A stretch of DNA of 64,000 nucleotides from Alkaliphilus flagellatus (GCF_018919215.1 NZ_JAHLQK010000003.1:434001-498000), one strand, 5' to 3'; shown: positions 1 to 8,374, counted from the stretch's first letter. Numbers and translations are program-made. The notes: generated from the letters alone by a model not told the origin.

Positions 1-1
1 T

Positions 2-859
2 GCAGGTTCAAAGGGATTTGCTTGGGAAGTAGAGCATAATGGTAATATTATTTATTTTTTAGGGTCGATTCACATAGGTAATAATGAACTTTATCCTATA
101 AACCAAAGATTAAAGCAAGCATTTAATGAATCTGATGCTTTGATTGTAGAAGCTAATTTGTTTGATCAAGAAGGTGGAATGGAATATTTTTTAGAAAAAT
201 CTACATATCAGGATGACACTACTTTAAAGGATAATATTAGCCAAGAGACATATGAGAAGGCATTAAAAGTATTTGAAAAATTGGATCTACCAGAAGAGGT
301 TTATAATCAAATTAAGCCATGGAGAGTAGCAAATGACTTAAGTGTAATTTCCATGACTAGCTCAGAAGAGCCTCAAATGGCATCTCAATCAGCTGGTTTA
401 GGAATGGATATATATTTCCTTACTAAGGCTTTAGTTACTCAAAAGCCAATTCAGGAGCTAGAGGGTATAAAATATCAAGCGGATTTATTTGATGGATTAT
501 CACATGAATTTCAAGAAGAATATTTGAATGCTATATTAGATAGTATTTTAGATCCGCAAACTAATGAAGCTCCTGATTCTGCTCAAATGTTAGACGAATG
601 GCTAAAGCAATGGAGAAATGGAGATGTTGAAGGATTTACTAGTGACTATAATGGAATTACTGAAGAATCCGAAAATGAGCTTACTAATATGTTATTTGGC
701 AAGAGAGACAAGAATATGGCAGAGAGAATAAGCACTATTTTAGAATCAGAAGAAAAAGGCACATACTTTGTTGTAGTAGGGGCAGGTCATTTTGTACGAG
801 ATAATACAGTAATTCATCAATTAAGAGAAAAGGGCTACAATGTTGAAGTATTTCAGTAA
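2..859 (+). CDS. TraB/GumN family protein, 5' end outside the window
   Basis: The reading frame is open from base 2, so the gene begins before the window; the TTG at 140 is internal. The visible N-terminal part has the family signature FLGSIHIGN followed by LYPI, and the end has VVVGAGHFVRDN, both typical of the TraB/PrgY/GumN fold (conserved GSxH and GxxH motifs with putative metal-dependent protease activity). 285 residues are visible, close to the usual ~300, so only a signal peptide or lipobox region is probably missing. In Firmicutes these are usually exported or lipoproteins of unknown substrate. The family call is seen in the sequence; the enzymatic role is known only for relatives. 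Confidence 0.85.
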   Translation, partial: AGSKGFAWEVEHNGNIIYFLGSIHIGNNELYPINQRLKQAFNESDALIVEANLFDQEGGMEYFLEKSTYQDDTTLKDNISQETYEKALKVFEKLDLPEEVYNQIKPWRVANDLSVISMTSSEEPQMASQSAGLGMDIYFLTKALVTQKPIQELEGIKYQADLFDGLSHEFQEEYLNAILDSILDPQTNEAPDSAQMLDEWLKQWRNGDVEGFTSDYNGITEESENELTNMLFGKRDKNMAERISTILESEEKGTYFVVVGAGHFVRDNTVIHQLREKGYNVEVFQ

Positions 860-925
860 ATAATGTTTATTACAGTTTTTATACTTATAAACAGGTTCTG
901 ATATTTGTTATAATTAATATTAAAT

Positions 926-949
926 GGACAAAGACTTATATCTTTGTCC
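926..949 (+). terminator. Hairpin after the TraB-like gene
   Basis: Nine-base arms GGACAAAGA and TCTTTGTCC enclose a 6-base loop. There is no clear T tract, so this may be a weak terminator or an RNA-stabilising hairpin. Confidence 0.45.
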
Positions 950-999
950 CTTCAGCTTAAAGCAATTAAATAAAAATAAATATGAAGGGGGATTACCTT

Positions 1000-1386
1000 A
1001 TGAATTACAAAATGCTACATACTTGTATAAGAGTAATGGATTTAGAAAAGTCTTTGAAATTTTACAATGAAGCATTAGGACTTGTTGAAACTAGAAGAAA
1101 AGATTTTCCAGAACATGAATTTACTTTAGTATTTTTGAGTGATCAATCAGAGCAGTATGAATTAGAGCTAACATATAATTATAATCCAGATAAACCTTAT
1201 GAAATAGGAAATGGATTTAGTCACATTGCAGTTGCAGTAGCTGACTTAGAAGGTTCTCAAAAAAGACATAAAGAAATGGGATACAAGGTTACAGAATTAA
1301 TTGGACTACCAGGTGAGCTGCCTAGATATTATTTTGTAACTGATCCAGATGGATATGATGTAGAAGTGATAAGGGCTACTAAATAA
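1000..1386 (+). CDS. gloA: Glyoxalase I-like (lactoylglutathione lyase/VOC fold) protein
   Basis: 128 residues. The start is set at the ATG at 1000 because the strong AGGGGG ribosome site at 984-990 lies just upstream; an in-frame ATG at 982 would put that site inside the gene. Paired beta-alpha-beta-beta-beta halves are recognisable: MLHTCIRVMDLEKSLKFYNE at the start and FSHIAVAVADLE in the second half, ending YFVTDPDGYDVEVI, with His and Glu metal ligands at the expected positions (H6 region, E in ELELTY, H of FSHIA, E of DVEVI). Family members isomerise the methylglyoxal-thiol adduct to detoxify methylglyoxal; since clostridia commonly lack glutathione, the thiol in vivo is uncertain. Monocistronic, closed by the hairpin at 1405-1436. 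Confidence 0.85.
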   Translation: MNYKMLHTCIRVMDLEKSLKFYNEALGLVETRRKDFPEHEFTLVFLSDQSEQYELELTYNYNPDKPYEIGNGFSHIAVAVADLEGSQKRHKEMGYKVTELIGLPGELPRYYFVTDPDGYDVEVIRATK

Positions 1387-1404
1387 AGTCTATATTTATA
1401 TTAG

Positions 1405-1438
1405 ATAATAAAGATTCTGTTTAGGATCTTTATTATTT
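1405..1438 (+). terminator. Terminator after the glyoxalase-like gene
   Basis: Arms ATAATAAAGAT and ATCTTTATTAT, with a short T stretch after the second arm. Confidence 0.65.
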
Positions 1439-1533
1439 TGCACCTTAACTTATCATATTGTTAATAAAATGTTTATCTTTTTATAAATCGGGTAATTAAG
1501 ATATGTATTAAGCAACTAAGGAGGAAAATTGGG

Positions 1534-1971
1534 GTGGATAAAAATATTGATTTCAATGGATTAATTGAAGAGGTAGGAAAATGTTGTCTGTCTGAAGAAT
1601 CTTGTGGGACATGCGAAAAAGAGCTTTGTCTAGTAGGATACTGTAAGCAATCATTATTGACTGCATTTAAGCAGAAAGATGAGTTTATAGATAATGGCAT
1701 GGATGATATACCCTATGAAGATACGAAATTATATGATGACGAAAGAATTATTGATGCAATCGGATTTATTTTAAATCAATGTAAGAACTGTCAACTGTAT
1801 CATGATGAGGACTGTATTATTAATATTATTAGAAGCTCTATGGAAGTTGCACTTTTAGGCGATCATATTGATTATAAGGGAAGTACATTAATGTATTTTT
1901 CTGACTTAGGTAATAAAAACAAAGAAATTTCACAAAAAATATATTCTGCTTTTAAGCGGGTTAATAAATAG
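1534..1971 (+). CDS. Cysteine-rich hypothetical protein upstream of rubrerythrin
   Basis: 145 residues, GTG start with an ideal GGAGG ten bases upstream. I do not recognise the family. Nine cysteines fall in two groups: C17 C18, C24, C27, C32, C37 (CC-x5-CxxC-x4-C-x4-C) and C83, C86, C94 (CxxC-x7-C). That pattern suggests metal or iron-sulfur binding. No signal peptide or membrane segment is visible, so the protein is probably cytoplasmic. The stop is only 12 bases before the rubrerythrin start, with the rubrerythrin ribosome site in the gap, so the two are almost certainly co-transcribed. The inferred role is in redox or metal handling alongside the peroxide-reducing diiron protein; the function itself is unknown. 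Confidence 0.8.
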   Translation: MDKNIDFNGLIEEVGKCCLSEESCGTCEKELCLVGYCKQSLLTAFKQKDEFIDNGMDDIPYEDTKLYDDERIIDAIGFILNQCKNCQLYHDEDCIINIIRSSMEVALLGDHIDYKGSTLMYFSDLGNKNKEISQKIYSAFKRVNK

Positions 1972-1983
1972 GAGGAATTTGAA

Positions 1984-2415
1984 ATGGAGAAGTTAAGCTT
2001 AGTTACAGAAAATATAATTGGAGAAACAAAGGGAACAGCTTTAGAAAGAATAGTTAAGCAAAACTTTAACGGAGAGACCAGTGAAGTTGGTATATATTTA
2101 GCTATGGCAAGATTAGCTCAAAGACAAGGGTATCCAGAAATAGCAGAAGTATTAAAGACGATTGCCTGGGAAGAAGCAGAGCATGCGGCAGTTTTTGCGG
2201 AATTCAATGGAATGATTCAAGAAGATATATTTGATAATTTAAAACAGATGTTAGAAGGAGAAACCTTTGCAAACAACGGTAAAAAAGAGGCAGCAGATAA
2301 GGCGGAAGAACTAGGAATTACTTCTGTTAGAGACTATTTCAATCTATCAGCTAAGGATGAAGCTAGACATGCTAGAATGTTAGAAGGTATCTTAAAGCGC
2401 TTTGATAAACTGTAG
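1984..2415 (+). CDS. Rubrerythrin-type ferritin-like diiron protein
   Basis: 143 residues forming a four-helix diiron domain: the first ligand helix contains [17 protein letters not shown], the second [14 protein letters not shown] (ExxH), and the later ones carry [13 protein letters not shown] (ExxxH). The C-terminal rubredoxin domain of classical ~190-residue rubrerythrins is absent, so this is the short form. Rubrerythrins reduce hydrogen peroxide in anaerobes, receiving electrons from rubredoxin and its reductase; a candidate reductase lies at 9256-10461. Ribosome site GGAGG precedes the ATG. Second gene of a two-gene unit with the Cys-rich protein. Confidence 0.9.
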   Translation: MEKLSLVTENIIGETKGTALERIVKQNFNGETSEVGIYLAMARLAQRQGYPEIAEVLKTIAWEEAEHAAVFAEFNGMIQEDIFDNLKQMLEGETFANNGKKEAADKAEELGITSVRDYFNLSAKDEARHARMLEGILKRFDKL

Positions 2416-2444
2416 TAGAAAGTAATTAAATATAATTAGATTAG

Positions 2445-2477
2445 AAGGAAGCAGATGGACAGATTATTTGCTTCCTT
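2445..2477 (+). terminator. Probable terminator after rubrerythrin
   Basis: Eight-base arms AAGGAAGC and GCTTCCTT enclose a 17-base loop, followed by a short pyrimidine stretch (TCATT). A plausible but not strong intrinsic terminator. Confidence 0.5.
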
Positions 2478-2596
2478 TCATTGTGCAACTGTGCTATATA
2501 TTTATATATTATCATGCAAGGTGTTAGATATAAAGATATGTGATAATTACTTCATTTATAATATTTTGTGGTAATATATAATTAAGAGGTGATTTT

Positions 2597-2908
2597 GTGA
2601 CTTATCAAATATGCAAAAGGTGTAGTAAAATGTTTGAGAAAAATGGGAAAATATACTGTAAAGATTGTTTTGAAAAGAATGAAAGAGAATACGATTTAAT
2701 TATTAATCATATAAAAAAACATCCCAATGCAACTGTATTAGATATTATTACAGAAACATCAGTGTCTCTTAAAAGTATTAATTGCTTTGTTGAAGAAGGC
2801 GGTATTGTTTATGTGGAAAATAAACTAAAGGTTGAAGATAATGATGAAAAACCTAGGATATCTGATAGAACGTTAATGAAAAGAAGTAAGTTTCACTTAA
2901 CAAGATAA
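2597..2908 (+). CDS. yvyF: YvyF-like flagellar operon protein
   Basis: 103 residues from a GTG start preceded by GAGGTGA. The N-terminus is a small zinc ribbon, CKRCSKMF followed by YCKDCF, then a helix-turn-helix-like segment (IKKHPNATVLDIITETSVSL) and a charged tail. This arrangement matches the YvyF family that sits in flagellar operons of Bacillus and clostridia (next to flgM/flgN/flgK there). Here it stands alone beside an HDOD gene, with no flgM visible. Its exact role is not established in the family; a regulatory role in flagellar gene expression is inferred. Confidence 0.75.
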   Translation: MTYQICKRCSKMFEKNGKIYCKDCFEKNEREYDLIINHIKKHPNATVLDIITETSVSLKSINCFVEEGGIVYVENKLKVEDNDEKPRISDRTLMKRSKFHLTR

Positions 2909-3023
2909 TTTGATTATTAGAGGAGTTATTAAAAACTAGACTATTATACTATATATAACAGGGCGTAAATCATTTAAAGTATAGTTAGGAGTAAAATATC
3001 CCACTGATAGGAGTGAGATTAAG

Positions 3024-3863
3024 GTGAAACTAACATTAGAAGAAATTACTAGAAGAGTGGTTGACATACCTGCCTTGCCTAAAGTAACAAATGATATTAT
3101 GAGGCTAACAGAAGATCCAGATTCGAATGTTCAAGATATTGAACGAGTCATTATGAAGGATCAGAGTTTAACTACTAGAATTTTACGGTTAGCTAATTCG
3201 GCCCACTATGGTTATCCTAGAAGAATTAGCACCATTTCAGAAGCCTCTGTTTTATTAGGATTTCAAGCTATAAGGAGTATTACATTAACTGCATCAGTTA
3301 ATGGTTTACTAATGAAAGAGGTTAGCGGTTATGGATTGAAAGAAAATGAACTTTGGAGACAGTCTCAATCTTGTGCAATTATATCTAGACATATAGCTAA
3401 AAAGTTACGTTTTGCAAAGGTGGATCAAGCATATGTAGCAGGATTGCTTCGTGATATTGGCAAGGTAATAGTTAGTTATTATTTAAATGATCATTTTAAA
3501 CAGATTATGACTATGGTTGAAAGTGACGGGATATCATTTTTAGAAGCAGAAGAGAAGGTTTTGGGTTTCCATCATGGGCAAGTTGGAGCAGAAGTCGCAA
3601 AAAAGTGGAATTTACCTGAAGAACTAGTGGAGGCCATTGAGTACCATCATAGTCCTGAGGAAGCAACTATAAACTTTAAACTTACATCAATTATTCATCT
3701 GGCAGATGCTATTGTAATGATGATGGGGATCGGATTAGGCGTAGATGGAATGATCTATAATTTGTCTCAAGAAACTCTCCAGGCTCTTGGTGTTGATGGA
3801 CTTATGTTAGAGCAACTAATATCAGAAGTTTCAGATTTATTAGTGGATGAAGATGCTTTTTAG
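3024..3863 (+). CDS. HDOD domain signalling protein
   Basis: 279 residues, GTG start after a GATAGGAG ribosome site. The HDOD domain covers nearly the whole protein: IPALPKVTNDIMRLTEDP at the start, DQSLTTRILRLANSAHYG, and the HD-like helix YVAGLLRDIGKVIVSYYL, with a later EAIEYHHSPEEA. In this degenerate HD superfamily the metal residues are replaced (LRDIGK instead of HDIGK), so it is likely a non-catalytic signalling domain. Such proteins are often linked to motility, c-di-GMP or two-component pathways; placement next to yvyF supports a motility link but does not prove one. Confidence 0.88.
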   Translation: MKLTLEEITRRVVDIPALPKVTNDIMRLTEDPDSNVQDIERVIMKDQSLTTRILRLANSAHYGYPRRISTISEASVLLGFQAIRSITLTASVNGLLMKEVSGYGLKENELWRQSQSCAIISRHIAKKLRFAKVDQAYVAGLLRDIGKVIVSYYLNDHFKQIMTMVESDGISFLEAEEKVLGFHHGQVGAEVAKKWNLPEELVEAIEYHHSPEEATINFKLTSIIHLADAIVMMMGIGLGVDGMIYNLSQETLQALGVDGLMLEQLISEVSDLLVDEDAF

Positions 3864-3880
3864 ATAGAATAGAATAATTG

Positions 3881-3922
3881 GAAATAATAATAGGAACAGA
3901 AAACTGTTCCTATTATTATTTC
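3881..3922. terminator. Bidirectional terminator between convergent genes
   Basis: Perfect 19-base arms (3881-3899 and 3904-3922) with a 4-base loop, A-rich on one side and T-rich on the other. It serves the HDOD gene and, overlapping its last codons, the minus-strand gene ending at 3916. Confidence 0.8.
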
Positions 3923-4503
3923 TCTAAAGATTTGCCTTCTTTAGACCACTTATCCAGTTTTTCCATAACAAGTCTATATGTTTCTTTAGATACTTCTGGT
4001 AGTTGACCCAATATTGACTCTGCTTGTTTAAATCCTTCTTCTATAGCATCTCTTAATTTATCTAACTTTTCAACATCTCCGCCAGATATCGCTTTTGCAA
4101 AATCTACTATACGGTCACTCACTGCTTCAGCACTGAGAGGGCCACCAGGTGCTATCATACTTTGTGCTTCAAGTCTAGTTGGTTCATCAATTTGGATTCC
4201 AGCCCATTCTTCTGAAGTAATAGTTTTTAGAGAATGGCCTTGTTTAAGTAGAAGTTTTTCTATTAGTCCCCTAAGATGAGCATATGCTTCCTCGCTTTGT
4301 CTTTTAAGTTTTGCTACAGCTTCATGGTCATATACATGGCCTGTCTTTTGGTACGTAACAGGCTTATCGTCTTTAGAAGGTTCATATTTTACGGCTTCTT
4401 CTACAGGCTTTTCACTTTTTGTATTTCCCTTTTCGATATGCTTACTTTTAATACTCTTAACTGGTTCTACATATGGTCTTTGATCAACTCTTGCAACTTT
4501 CAA
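3916..4503 (-). CDS. Conserved hypothetical protein with a sigma-D-type -10 element
   Basis: 195 residues. The N-terminal ~60 residues are charged, low complexity and proline/lysine-rich (VKSIKSKHIEKGNTKSEKP); the C-terminal ~130 are helical and contain IVDFAKAISGGDVEKLDKLR and FKQAESILGQLPEV, which resemble DUF5610-like helical proteins found near flagellar genes; I hold that family assignment loosely. No signal peptide or membrane segment. The ribosome site (GGGGGTG) is 5-10 bases upstream of the ATG. A perfect GCCGATAT -10 box lies about 45 bases upstream, which places this gene in the late flagellar regulon by inference. Function unknown. Confidence 0.8.
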   Translation of the reverse strand: MKVARVDQRPYVEPVKSIKSKHIEKGNTKSEKPVEEAVKYEPSKDDKPVTYQKTGHVYDHEAVAKLKRQSEEAYAHLRGLIEKLLLKQGHSLKTITSEEWAGIQIDEPTRLEAQSMIAPGGPLSAEAVSDRIVDFAKAISGGDVEKLDKLRDAIEEGFKQAESILGQLPEVSKETYRLVMEKLDKWSKEGKSLEK

Positions 4504-4545
4504 AATCTACACCCCCTGTTTTTTGTAAGTCTTTTCTTATAATAT

Positions 4546-4573
4546 ATATCGGCAATAATTTATGAATAAATAG
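4546..4573 (-). promoter_or_regulatory. Candidate sigma-D promoter for the 3916-4503 gene
   Basis: On the minus strand, GCCGATAT (4553 to 4546) exactly matches the sigma-D -10 box. The -35 is poor (TATT at 15 bp spacing instead of TAAA). Confidence 0.5.
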
Positions 4574-4646
4574 AGGGATAAGATATTATTTAGTAATAAG
4601 TACCACATTACTCATAATATAATAAAATAAAAAAGGATGTGGGAAA

Positions 4647-4943
4647 ATGGGTGTTGAGCAAGTAATGTTGCTTATAAAACCGGAGATATTAGTTTTAGTG
4701 CCTGTACTCATTATAATTGGAATAACTATAAAGAAAATGAATATCGTAAGAAACTGGGCTATTCCTATGACACTGGGTATATTAGGTATAACAGTTTCCA
4801 TATTAATATTAGGCTTTGAAAAGGGTTTTTATCCTCCTGTAATACTAGATGGTATACTTCAAGGTATACTGTCAGCTGGAATGGCTGTATATGTTCATCA
4901 GTTGACTATACAAACTACTCAGAAACGACTAGAGGAATATTAA
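4647..4943 (+). CDS. Orphan holin-like small membrane protein
   Basis: 98 residues with three hydrophobic segments (about residues 8-27, 34-54, 66-84) and a charged C-terminal tail (TTQKRLEEY), the layout of phage holins of the Hol44/holin superfamily V type. An AAAAAGGATG ribosome site precedes the ATG. There is no lysin, terminase or other phage gene nearby, so it is either a domesticated holin or a lone remnant. It is divergently oriented from the sigma-D-linked gene. The holin assignment rests on topology and the FYPPVILDGILQGILSAGMA segment. Confidence 0.65.
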   Translation: MGVEQVMLLIKPEILVLVPVLIIIGITIKKMNIVRNWAIPMTLGILGITVSILILGFEKGFYPPVILDGILQGILSAGMAVYVHQLTIQTTQKRLEEY

Positions 4944-5015
4944 ATCTATTTTTTGGATTTTATAGGTTAAATATATATGGCTATACTGCTAATAATATAG
5001 AAAATTTAAAGTAAT

Positions 5016-5061
5016 AAATGCCAAGATACTTTGAACTATAAGTCCTGACATCTTGGCATTT
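5016..5061. terminator. Terminator between the holin-like gene and nhaC
   Basis: Arms AAATGCCAAGAT and ATCTTGGCATTT. Serves the minus-strand nhaC and possibly the plus-strand gene. Confidence 0.65.
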
Positions 5062-5074
5062 GTTTGTATAAATT

Positions 5075-6481
5075 TTACTTAGCAGATTTTACTTTTAAAG
5101 GCTTATCCTCATTTAACTTTGCAACAGCTAATCCTGTAAAGCTGCATAGTATAACTATTATTGGTGTTAGATAGTTAAAGAATGCCCATTTAAAATAAGC
5201 TGTAGTAGAAACACCTAATACTCCATATAAAAACACTCCACATGTATTCCATGGTATTAATGCAGAGGTTAATGTTCCAGCAGATTCTAAAGCATTTGAA
5301 AGGGTTTTAGGATGTAACCCTCTTTCTTTGTAAGCCGGTGCATACATCCTACCGGGAACAACTATAGATATATATTGCTCTGGCATTGTAGCATTACTTC
5401 CTATACAAGTTGCTATTGTAAGAGCAATAAGTCCTGGTATGCTTTTTACACGTTTCAATAGTGCTTCAACTATTACTTCTAGTTGACCTGTTTTCTCCAT
5501 TATACCACCAAACATCATGGCTATAATTGTTAATGATATAGAGTACAGCATGTTTTCAAGACCACCTGCTGTAAGAAGACCATCTATTGCTTCTACACCT
5601 GTATTACTTACAAATCCACCATAGCTTGCTGATAAGATATCACCAAAATTTGCACCTTGGAAAATAGGAGCAAATATTATACCTAAAATTATACCTATAA
5701 ATATACCAGGTATAGCTGGAACCTTTTTAGCGATTGCAACTATAACTACTACAGGTGGTATCAATAGTAGAGGTGATATTTTAAAGCTAGATTGTAGACC
5801 ACTTTGAATTTGCTCTATAACTGAAAAATCTACTTGTGCGCCTCTAAATCTAAATCCTATTATTAAGAAAAGAATTAGGGTAATACCATAGGATATCAAT
5901 GTAGTAGGTAGCATAAATTTAATATGGGTAAATACATCAGTGCCTGCCATAGCTGGTGCTAAATTAGTAGTATCAGAAAGTGGAGACATTTTATCACCAA
6001 AGTATACTCCTGATATAATGGCACCTGCTGCAATAGGAGCAGGAATTCCGAGTCCCTGCGCTATTCCCATTAAAGCTAAACCTATAGTACCAGCCGCTCC
6101 CCAAGATGTACCTGTTGCTAAGGATGTAATAGAACAGATTATAACTGTGGCTACTAAGAATATTGATGGTGACAGAATACTTAAACCATAATATATCATT
6201 GTAGGCACTACTCCTGATAATAGCCAAACACCTATTAAAACCCCTATAATAGCTAAAATTATTATTGCTTGAAGCGCTTGCATTATTCCATCATACATAC
6301 TCTTTTCAACATCTTCCCACTTGTAGCCAATTTTAAGTGCCATTAAAGCCGCGAAGGCTGTCCCAAATAACATTGGAATATGAGGGTCTGCCTCAAATTT
6401 TGCAATACCTATTCCCATTACTATAATAAGAAATAAGAAAGAAAGTATTGCTTCATAGATATAAGGTTTTCGTACGTTCAT
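5075..6481 (-). CDS. nhaC: Na+/H+ antiporter, NhaC family
   Basis: 468 residues with about 11-12 hydrophobic segments. Recognisable NhaC-family stretches are LATGTSWGAAGTIGLALMG, GVYFGDKMSPLSDTTNLA and, near the end, SALIPWNTCGVFLYGVLG. The family exchanges Na+ for H+, though several members carry amino acids or organic acids instead. The gene has an AAGGAGG ribosome site and a clear sigma-54 promoter (6539-6553), and lies directly downstream of a RocR-like activator on the same strand. That suggests induction by a small metabolite, such as an amino acid sensed by the activator's PAS domain, so the true substrate may not be sodium alone. Closed by the hairpin at 5016-5061. Confidence 0.88.
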   Translation of the reverse strand: MNVRKPYIYEAILSFLFLIIVMGIGIAKFEADPHIPMLFGTAFAALMALKIGYKWEDVEKSMYDGIMQALQAIIILAIIGVLIGVWLLSGVVPTMIYYGLSILSPSIFLVATVIICSITSLATGTSWGAAGTIGLALMGIAQGLGIPAPIAAGAIISGVYFGDKMSPLSDTTNLAPAMAGTDVFTHIKFMLPTTLISYGITLILFLIIGFRFRGAQVDFSVIEQIQSGLQSSFKISPLLLIPPVVVIVAIAKKVPAIPGIFIGIILGIIFAPIFQGANFGDILSASYGGFVSNTGVEAIDGLLTAGGLENMLYSISLTIIAMMFGGIMEKTGQLEVIVEALLKRVKSIPGLIALTIATCIGSNATMPEQYISIVVPGRMYAPAYKERGLHPKTLSNALESAGTLTSALIPWNTCGVFLYGVLGVSTTAYFKWAFFNYLTPIIVILCSFTGLAVAKLNEDKPLKVKSAK

Positions 6482-6538
6482 CTGTCTTCCTCCTTGTAAG
6501 TAGTTAATAAATTATAACTATTAATATAATACATACAA

Positions 6539-6553
6539 GCAATACTAATGCCA
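6539..6553 (-). promoter_or_regulatory. Sigma-54 (-24/-12) promoter of nhaC
   Basis: Read on the minus strand the site is TGGCATTAGTATTGC, matching TGGCAC-N5-TTGC with the invariant GG and GC 10 bp apart. It lies ~60 bp upstream of the nhaC start and downstream of the sigma-54 activator gene. Confidence 0.8.
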
Positions 6554-6748
6554 ATGTTCAGAAAAATCATTAATTGCAAAATATTTCAAGTTTTATAATT
6601 AGAAGCAATAGCGCTAAAGTATATAGTATGGTTGGAGTTAACAATAATTTTTATCAATAGATAATATATAAATTTTTGTTTTTATGATAATTTTATTCAT
6701 AATGCTGGTAATGTTTATATTATAAAAAATTGTATTCTATATACAAAC

Positions 6749-6778
6749 GGCAAAAAAATTTGCTTTTTTGCGGCAAAA
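6749..6778 (-). promoter_or_regulatory. Dyad sites, candidate activator-binding sequences
   Basis: Two adjacent symmetrical elements lie about 200 bp upstream of the sigma-54 promoter: TTTTGC-G-GCAAAA (6766-6778, perfect 6-base arms) and GCAAA-4-TTTGC (6750-6763). Distance and symmetry fit upstream activating sequences for the Fis-type domain of the neighbouring activator. The rest of the 6482-6802 gap is AT-rich with no gene. Confidence 0.5.
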
Positions 6779-6802
6779 CTTCTTGCTATTTTATTTATAT
6801 TC

Positions 6803-8227
6803 TTAATTTTGTAATAAATTTTTTCTTAATTTATATTGTAAACCTTGTCTTGTAATACCTAATGATTCTGCTGCCTTAGTTATATTGAATCCATTTATTT
6901 TTAATGCCTGATTTATAAGTTGTTGCTCAATCTCATATATATACTCACTTAAGCCAATTTTTTTGTTTTCAAGCATATTTAGTGTATGGACTTCTTCGTC
7001 ATCATGGATATTTACATCAGCTATTTGGTTATGAAAATGTTTTTTCATATAATAAGGGAGATGCTCAAGTCCAATTACACCACTATTTTCTACAATATTA
7101 AGTGCTCCTTCTAAAACATGTTGAAGTTCTCTAACATTTCCAGGCCAAGAGTAGCTATTTAAAAAATTGATTACACTACTATCTATGCCAGAAATAGTTT
7201 TATTAAGCTTTTTTTCTAGGGCTTTAACAAAAAAATTCTTTAATATTTCAATATCTCCATCTCGATTTCTTAGAGGTGGTATATAAAGGTTTACAACACT
7301 CAATCTATAAAATAAGTCTTCTCGTAGTTCTCCATCTTTAATTAGTTTAAAAGGATCTTTGTTAGTAATAGCAATAATCCTAACATTAACCTCTATTTCT
7401 TTTGTGCTTCCAATTGGTCTGAATTTTGATTCTTGCAGTACTCTTAAAAGTTTTGCCTGTAGTCCTAAGGGCATAGAATTAATTTCATCTAGTAATAAGG
7501 TACCCCCATCTGCCTGCTCTAAAAGTCCAGCACGATCTATAGCACCCGTAAACCCTCCCTTTGCGGTTCCAAAGAGCAGTCCTTCTAGTAGTGTTTCAGG
7601 AAAAGCAGCACAGTTTTCTGCAATAAAGGGTTTATATCTTCGTTTACTGGAATTGTGTATGCTCTGAGCAAAGAGTTCTTTTCCTGTGCCAGACTCTCCT
7701 ATTATTAGTACCGATGAATCGGTTTTGCTAGCCATATTGGCGATTTGCTTTGCATTTAATATTTCTGGAGAATTGCCTAAAATATCATCAAGTGTATATT
7801 TAGCAGATACATCACTATCTTTTTTATTATCTTTTTCTACATAACCATTAGAAAATAAAAATTTGTTAACGGTTCTTTCAATAATGGATACATCCTTTGC
7901 GATTTCTACTGCCCCAATTATTTTTCCATCTTTTTCAATAGGCCATGTGGAATTTAAAGTTGAAATTTGCTTACCATCTTTATTAAAATAGGTTTGATAA
8001 TTCATTATAATAGGTTCTCCAGTTGCAATTACCTGCATAAGGGTACTTTTGCCTTGAAGAGAAGGTAATACTTCTAACAGTCGTTTATTTAATACTGCAT
8101 TTACTTCCATACCTTCAAAGTCAGCCATTGTATTATTATATAATAGGGTTTTGCCTTGACTATCTACTATATGAATTCCTTCTTTAATATTATTATTAAT
8201 TAAACTAATAAGTGTCTCTTTATCCAT
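6803..8227 (-). CDS. Sigma-54-dependent transcriptional activator (RocR-like)
   Basis: 474 residues. Order of domains: N-terminal PAS sensor (about 5-120, starting with IKEGIHIVDSQGKTLLYNN), AAA+ core (about 148-375) with Walker A GESGTGKE, the sigma-54 contact loop GGFTGA (the first Ala of GAFTGA is Gly, as in many RocR/BkdR relatives), Walker B GGTLLLDEIN and arginine-finger region ELREDLFYRLSV, then a C-terminal Fis-type helix-turn-helix (ITKAAESLGITRQGLQYKLR). The N-terminal sensor without a receiver domain suggests direct sensing of a metabolite. It lies upstream of and co-directional with nhaC, which has the matching promoter, making nhaC its likely target. Confidence 0.92.
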   Translation of the reverse strand: MDKETLISLINNNIKEGIHIVDSQGKTLLYNNTMADFEGMEVNAVLNKRLLEVLPSLQGKSTLMQVIATGEPIIMNYQTYFNKDGKQISTLNSTWPIEKDGKIIGAVEIAKDVSIIERTVNKFLFSNGYVEKDNKKDSDVSAKYTLDDILGNSPEILNAKQIANMASKTDSSVLIIGESGTGKELFAQSIHNSSKRRYKPFIAENCAAFPETLLEGLLFGTAKGGFTGAIDRAGLLEQADGGTLLLDEINSMPLGLQAKLLRVLQESKFRPIGSTKEIEVNVRIIAITNKDPFKLIKDGELREDLFYRLSVVNLYIPPLRNRDGDIEILKNFFVKALEKKLNKTISGIDSSVINFLNSYSWPGNVRELQHVLEGALNIVENSGVIGLEHLPYYMKKHFHNQIADVNIHDDEEVHTLNMLENKKIGLSEYIYEIEQQLINQALKINGFNITKAAESLGITRQGLQYKLRKNLLQN

Positions 8228-8374
8228 TTAGTCAACTCCTATATTAATTTTGAAATAATGGGTTTCCTTATATTATATCATAATTTTAAAGCTACTCTTT
8301 ATAGGAAATCTATAATAGTATATAATACCAAATAAGAAGAACATTGAACTAAACTAAGGATAAGGGGTGTACTT

